Source of the DNA: a bacterium
GTDB lineage: Bacteria; Actinomycetota; Acidimicrobiia; Acidimicrobiales; CATQHL01
Assembly: GCA_028824415.1 (NCBI GenBank)
Contig: JAPPDX010000023.1
Span: 1 to 64,000, forward strand
Length of the DNA: 64,000 nt
Reading direction: 5' to 3'
Position 1 is the first letter of the stretch. The number at the start of each line of letters is the position of its first letter. Below are positions 60,514 through 64,000 of this stretch, piece after piece. Both the position numbers and the translations under genes were made by a program. The notes beneath the pieces are model-generated. The model worked only from the letters and a program-made list of their open reading frames with translations. It was not told the origin of the DNA and did not search any database.

Positions 60514-63500
60514 GGGACGCTCCACGCACGCTCGCGTCGGTGACCCACTCCTCGGGGACCATGTCGCGGGCTGGCCGCACACGGTCTCCGAGGATCGCGA
60601 GAAGAGCGTTCTGAGCTCGCCGAAGCGAGAACGCGTGTTGGCCGAGATTCTCTAGAAGCTCGGCCAACGCGTTCTCCACTAGTCGCCGCTCGTCATCGTC
60701 GACTGCTACGAGAAGGGCGTATTCGTCTCCATCCGGCCAGGTGAACGCGACACGGCTTGAGGCGAAACCCCGGCGGCGAAGAGATCGCTGTTCCGTATGG
60801 AGAGCCACGAGACGTTGGAACGCTGCGATGTCCTGGACGAGTTCAGCCTTGCTCCGCTGGAGATCCTGATCGGTCCACTCGGTGGGCGCCTTCTTCGCGA
60901 CGACCGTGGCGATGGTCTCGACCCATTCGGTGTCGCTACTCCCATTGTCCGCGAGTGCGAGGACGAACGCTCGCACCCCGGGATCCAGGACTTCGCCATC
61001 CAGGCCAGCCGCGTGGCCCATGACGGCTAGGCGGCTCCGCTCGGCGCTGGTCTCGAGCAGCAGCGTCAGGAGATTCTCAAGAAGTCGCGGGTAGCAGGCG
61101 TCTAGGTCGTCCAGAACGCTGCTCAGGCTGTCGGCGTACGCCACCGCTAGGGGATAGCTCGTCGCCTCCGCGGACACAGCCGAGAACCCGAGAGCCTTAG
61201 GAAGGCTCGCAAACAGCAGCGCGTCTGGCTCGACAGCTGTCGTCAACGCCTCTCTCGCTCTTAGAACTCGCGGAGGGAGGTTGCTCGTACAGAGCGTGTA
61301 GTTGTCCAAGCGCGTCAGTCGAGAGACGAGCTGACCGACGACAGCCAGCACGTTGGCGACGCGGTGCTTGCGGAATCGTGGCCGGATCTCAAGCCGCTCT
61401 GCCAGCGCCGCAACCACCTCCCGCCGGGCACCGGTCGTGTTGGCAAAGTGCTTGATCTGGAAGTGGGAAGGATTGCGCACCATCCGCTCGGAGGCATCAG
61501 CGGTGAGCACGGGCATGAAGGTGCCGTGCTCGTAGATCGCAACCTCATCGGCGAAGGCGAGCAGTCCTGCGGTGACGAAGACGGGGATGACGCCGGCCTT
61601 CATGCCGATCGGCGGCGACAGCAAGGCCGCGTAGATGTCGCTGAGGTCGATGCGTCGGGACTTGGCTCGCTGGAACTCATCCGTGAGGACTTGCCAAGCC
61701 GGCTTCAGCGACTCGTCCGTAGGCGACCGGAAAGTCATCACTTCATTTCGCGAATCGCGACCGTGCAGGCCGGTGTGCTTAAGGACCGCTTGGTACATGG
61801 CCATCTGCGGCCCGTAGCCCTCCAAGCCGAGATCGCTCTCCGTGCCCTGCTCAATCATGGCCTCGAGGAGTATCCGACGGGCTTTGGCACCTTGCGAGGT
61901 GAGTTCGGAGCGGTTGATCATCTCGTTCCGCACCATCGGCGTCAAGGGATAGGCACGCTCCGCAGCAGCTGACAGCGCGCTGCTCCCACGACCGGCTTGG
62001 AGGGTTCGGAGCCGACCAGCATCGAACATGAGCCAGCGGCACCCGTCCGAGTTGAAGGTCGTCGCACGGGCATCTTCGAACGCCACCCTGGACTGAGCCA
62101 GCCGCTCGCCCAACTCTCGGCGCGCGACCCAGTCAGGAATCACTGACGCATCCTCGAGCGCAGCCGTCACGGCGGCAACTTCACGAGCGGCAGCATCCAG
62201 AACGCTGACGTCCTCGGGGACCGCCACCACGATGGGCTTCGATGCAAGTGCCGAGCCAACCACATCAGGGACCGCCTGGTCCTTGCCGACGCAGAGCAGG
62301 ACAAGACCATCATGCGGGGAGAAGGCCTCCACGGGCTCAATGCGGTCGCCGCCGTCGGAATAGCGCCTCTGGAATATCCGGAGGACGTTGTGCTTCGCGC
62401 TATGCCGGGCAGCGATCACCGGGCCTGGCGCATCGATCGCTCTGAGAATCTCGACGAGCGACTGCCGCTGGATCCGCTGCCGAGTCGATTCGAGCAGCAG
62501 ACGGATGTCGACGTCGGTCCCCTGCCAAATCCGATACTCGTCGGCGAAGTCCCGGTAGGTGACGATGCCTGCGCTCTCCAGATCGGTGAGAGGCTCGTCG
62601 AGTTGATCGTGGGTCAGGGCCAGCACCTGGCGCGACGCTCTGACGGCGCCCGTCGTCGACACGAGGTTGAGCAGCGCGATGGACTTGGCAAGGCGCTGTT
62701 GTGCATCCGTCAGACCATGGGAATCGCGCAATCGGGTTGCGATCTCAGTCCATCGACTCGACTGATGAGCAGACGCCACGCTGAACGCACCAGCAGCAAC
62801 GAAGTAGTCGTAGACCGCGTCGAGGCCCATTGACGGCAATGGTTCGCAGGTAGGCAACAGCGTCGTGTCAAGAAAGGACGAGACGCTCGCTGGGTTTGGG
62901 TCAGTCAGAAACGAGAAGAGCGTGCGCTCGTGCTGACCGTACCGGCTGCACAACTCGGGAAGCACAAGGGCGACCAAGGGGTGGAGCGGATAGCAGGAGG
63001 CCACAACGCGCTGGTCGGCGATGTCGTGAATCCCGAGTAGTCGCATCTTTGTGGCGATCAACCCGGCCCAGTGGTCGATGCGAGCCCGGAGATCATCGTC
63101 AGCCACGCTGAACGCCGTGCCGATGAGGGCACGGGTTTGACTTGCCGACTCGACGAACGCAATGTCCTCGAAGCGGCCCTGCACCTTGGCCCACTCTCGG
63201 CGCTGAGGAGCGTCAACACCCTCGAAGTAGTCCTCGAACGACAGGTGCTGGAGCGTAAGCACGAAGATCGGCAGACCGGAGCCCTGTCCCGCCTCCGCAA
63301 GTCGCTGCAGCAGATAAGGGTCGGAGTCGTCGTTGTCCCGGATGGCCTCGAGGTTCTTGCCGAACTCATCGACGATTAGAAGGAGCGGCGCATCCTGCGC
63401 CAAGCAACAGGCGATCTCCACAAGGGATGACGGCGATGGCCCGGTGCGGCGCGGGTCGTCCGTCTGTGCGTCCTCGAGCGCGCCTCGCAGCAAGCGAGCT

Positions 63501-63979
63501 GCTGCGAACCGTCCCGGGCTTGGGATGCGACCGTAGCTGCGCAGCACAGCTCCATGAAGCGCCCGCAGCATGGTGCGGCTAACCGTCTCGCGCTCAGCGG
63601 TAACGAGCGCGCGGTGGAATCCGCGCTCCTGTGTTCCGTGACGGCTGTGCGCGTCCCGCAACAGATCGGCGGTATCCGGCGAGGCGTCAGCGATGAGCTG
63701 TAGGGCGACCTGGTGGGTCTGTGAGGCACCGCTGAGCGCGGCATCAAGCAAGAGAGCCAGCGACGACTTGCCCGATCCGTACGGACCGGTCAGCGACCAG
63801 GCACCGCCGGCGCGTCCTCCGGCTGCAGCCGTGACAATGCGCTCGACCACGTCGAGAACCCGCGCCGTGACGATGTAGCCATCCAAGGGCTCGATACGAG
63901 CGAGGTCGCGTTCAAGATTCGCCGACCGGGCAAACCGGGCTCCTACAGCTATGGCGTCTGCGAGGGTTCTCATCAGCAT
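60506..63979 (-). CDS. large P-loop ATPase (1157 aa), first gene of the defence-like operon
   Basis: Walker A is SLTGPYGSGKSSLALLL at residues 62-78 and Walker B is PLLLIVDEFGKNLEAI near residue 205, with SASQTRALIGTAF soon after. The rest is long, helical and unassigned. Such large ATPases with YGSGKS and VDEFGKN occur in defence systems, for example BrxC-like or Dpt-type proteins, but I cannot name the group. Residues before the first methionine stay open to the window edge, seven codons upstream, so the start (ATG 63979 or 63973, or one outside) is not certain. The stop overlaps the PP-loop gene. Confidence 0.85.
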   Translation of the reverse strand: MLMRTLADAIAVGARFARSANLERDLARIEPLDGYIVTARVLDVVERIVTAAAGGRAGGAWSLTGPYGSGKSSLALLLDAALSGASQTHQVALQLIADASPDTADLLRDAHSRHGTQERGFHRALVTAERETVSRTMLRALHGAVLRSYGRIPSPGRFAAARLLRGALEDAQTDDPRRTGPSPSSLVEIACCLAQDAPLLLIVDEFGKNLEAIRDNDDSDPYLLQRLAEAGQGSGLPIFVLTLQHLSFEDYFEGVDAPQRREWAKVQGRFEDIAFVESASQTRALIGTAFSVADDDLRARIDHWAGLIATKMRLLGIHDIADQRVVASCYPLHPLVALVLPELCSRYGQHERTLFSFLTDPNPASVSSFLDTTLLPTCEPLPSMGLDAVYDYFVAAGAFSVASAHQSSRWTEIATRLRDSHGLTDAQQRLAKSIALLNLVSTTGAVRASRQVLALTHDQLDEPLTDLESAGIVTYRDFADEYRIWQGTDVDIRLLLESTRQRIQRQSLVEILRAIDAPGPVIAARHSAKHNVLRIFQRRYSDGGDRIEPVEAFSPHDGLVLLCVGKDQAVPDVVGSALASKPIVVAVPEDVSVLDAAAREVAAVTAALEDASVIPDWVARRELGERLAQSRVAFEDARATTFNSDGCRWLMFDAGRLRTLQAGRGSSALSAAAERAYPLTPMVRNEMINRSELTSQGAKARRILLEAMIEQGTESDLGLEGYGPQMAMYQAVLKHTGLHGRDSRNEVMTFRSPTDESLKPAWQVLTDEFQRAKSRRIDLSDIYAALLSPPIGMKAGVIPVFVTAGLLAFADEVAIYEHGTFMPVLTADASERMVRNPSHFQIKHFANTTGARREVVAALAERLEIRPRFRKHRVANVLAVVGQLVSRLTRLDNYTLCTSNLPPRVLRAREALTTAVEPDALLFASLPKALGFSAVSAEATSYPLAVAYADSLSSVLDDLDACYPRLLENLLTLLLETSAERSRLAVMGHAAGLDGEVLDPGVRAFVLALADNGSSDTEWVETIATVVAKKAPTEWTDQDLQRSKAELVQDIAAFQRLVALHTEQRSLRRRGFASSRVAFTWPDGDEYALLVAVDDDERRLVENALAELLENLGQHAFSLRRAQNALLAILGDRVRPARDMVPEEWVTDASVRGASHG

Positions 63980-64000
63980 TGACCGGACAGCGCACGCGCA

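Noticed and set aside
54643-63979. Naming the operon BREX type 4
   Set aside because: A PAPS-reductase-like protein and a large ATPase fit, but PglZ and BrxL are absent, and the PLD helicase and DndD-like protein are not type 4 parts.
54643-63979. Naming the operon canonical DndABCDE or SspABCD-E
   Set aside because: Only DndC- and DndD-like proteins are visible. No DndA, DndB, SspE or clear DndE is seen, so I describe it as related only.

Overview
The window is strongly GC-rich and densely coded. Its genes look actinobacterial: eukaryotic-type glutamine synthetase II, a UvrD-type helicase with an HRDC tail, a PaaX-type regulator, a BTAD/LysM pair attached to a Tad pilus locus, and VapBC. 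The combination of hopanoid synthesis, Tad pilus and a separate A-then-B topoisomerase pair fits Actinomycetota, perhaps Acidimicrobiia. That placement is inference from gene content; no rRNA or tRNA gene was seen.

Layout. 0.2-10 kb is metabolism: a Rieske oxygenase with a small membrane partner and a divergent PaaX-like regulator, MutY, a class I fumarase, glutamine synthetase II, an acyl-CoA ligase and a 2-hydroxyacid dehydrogenase. 10-19.4 kb is a leftward hopanoid operon (hpnC, hpnD, hpnE, polyprenyl synthetase, shc, hpnG, hpnH), with a solute-binding lipoprotein gene after it. Nearly every junction overlaps by a few bases. It covers the route from isoprenyl diphosphates through squalene and hopene to adenosylhopane and its depurination. 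A MerR-TetR fusion regulator and a MATE exporter lie at its head. 21.8-31.9 kb is a complete Tad (Flp pilus) locus: cpaB, tadZ, tadA, tadB, tadC, flp, two tadE-like genes, a tadG-like gene, a LysM protein and a BTAD protein on the minus strand, with the prepilin peptidase gene divergent. 31.9-41.2 kb holds a Fic-fold protein with a degraded active site, a type IIA topoisomerase A/B pair and a large UvrD-like helicase. 41.4-49.1 kb holds a 14-repeat RCC1-like lipoprotein, small enzymes, an intact Fic protein behind an array of operator-like repeats, a DUF429 protein and an FAD-dependent oxidoreductase.

49.2-64 kb is an accessory region. It holds VapBC, then three copies of a two-gene module of about 1.1 kb: a 55-aa protein translationally coupled to a protein of about 235 aa. 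Between copies A and B sit a lone HigA-like gene and a membrane-protein gene. A 24-bp perfect palindrome follows the last copy. The right end is a tightly coupled six-gene minus-strand operon: a 1157-aa P-loop ATPase, a PP-loop (PAPS-reductase/DndC-like) protein, a PLD-DEVH helicase, a 76-aa protein, a DndD/SMC-like ATPase and a 162-aa protein. It resembles DNA-phosphorothioation or BREX-like defence but lacks their usual full gene sets within the window.

The best candidates for undescribed biology are the triplicated two-gene module (variable N-terminal half, nearly constant C-terminal half, conserved upstream DNA) and the DndC/DndD-like operon with its two unassigned small proteins.
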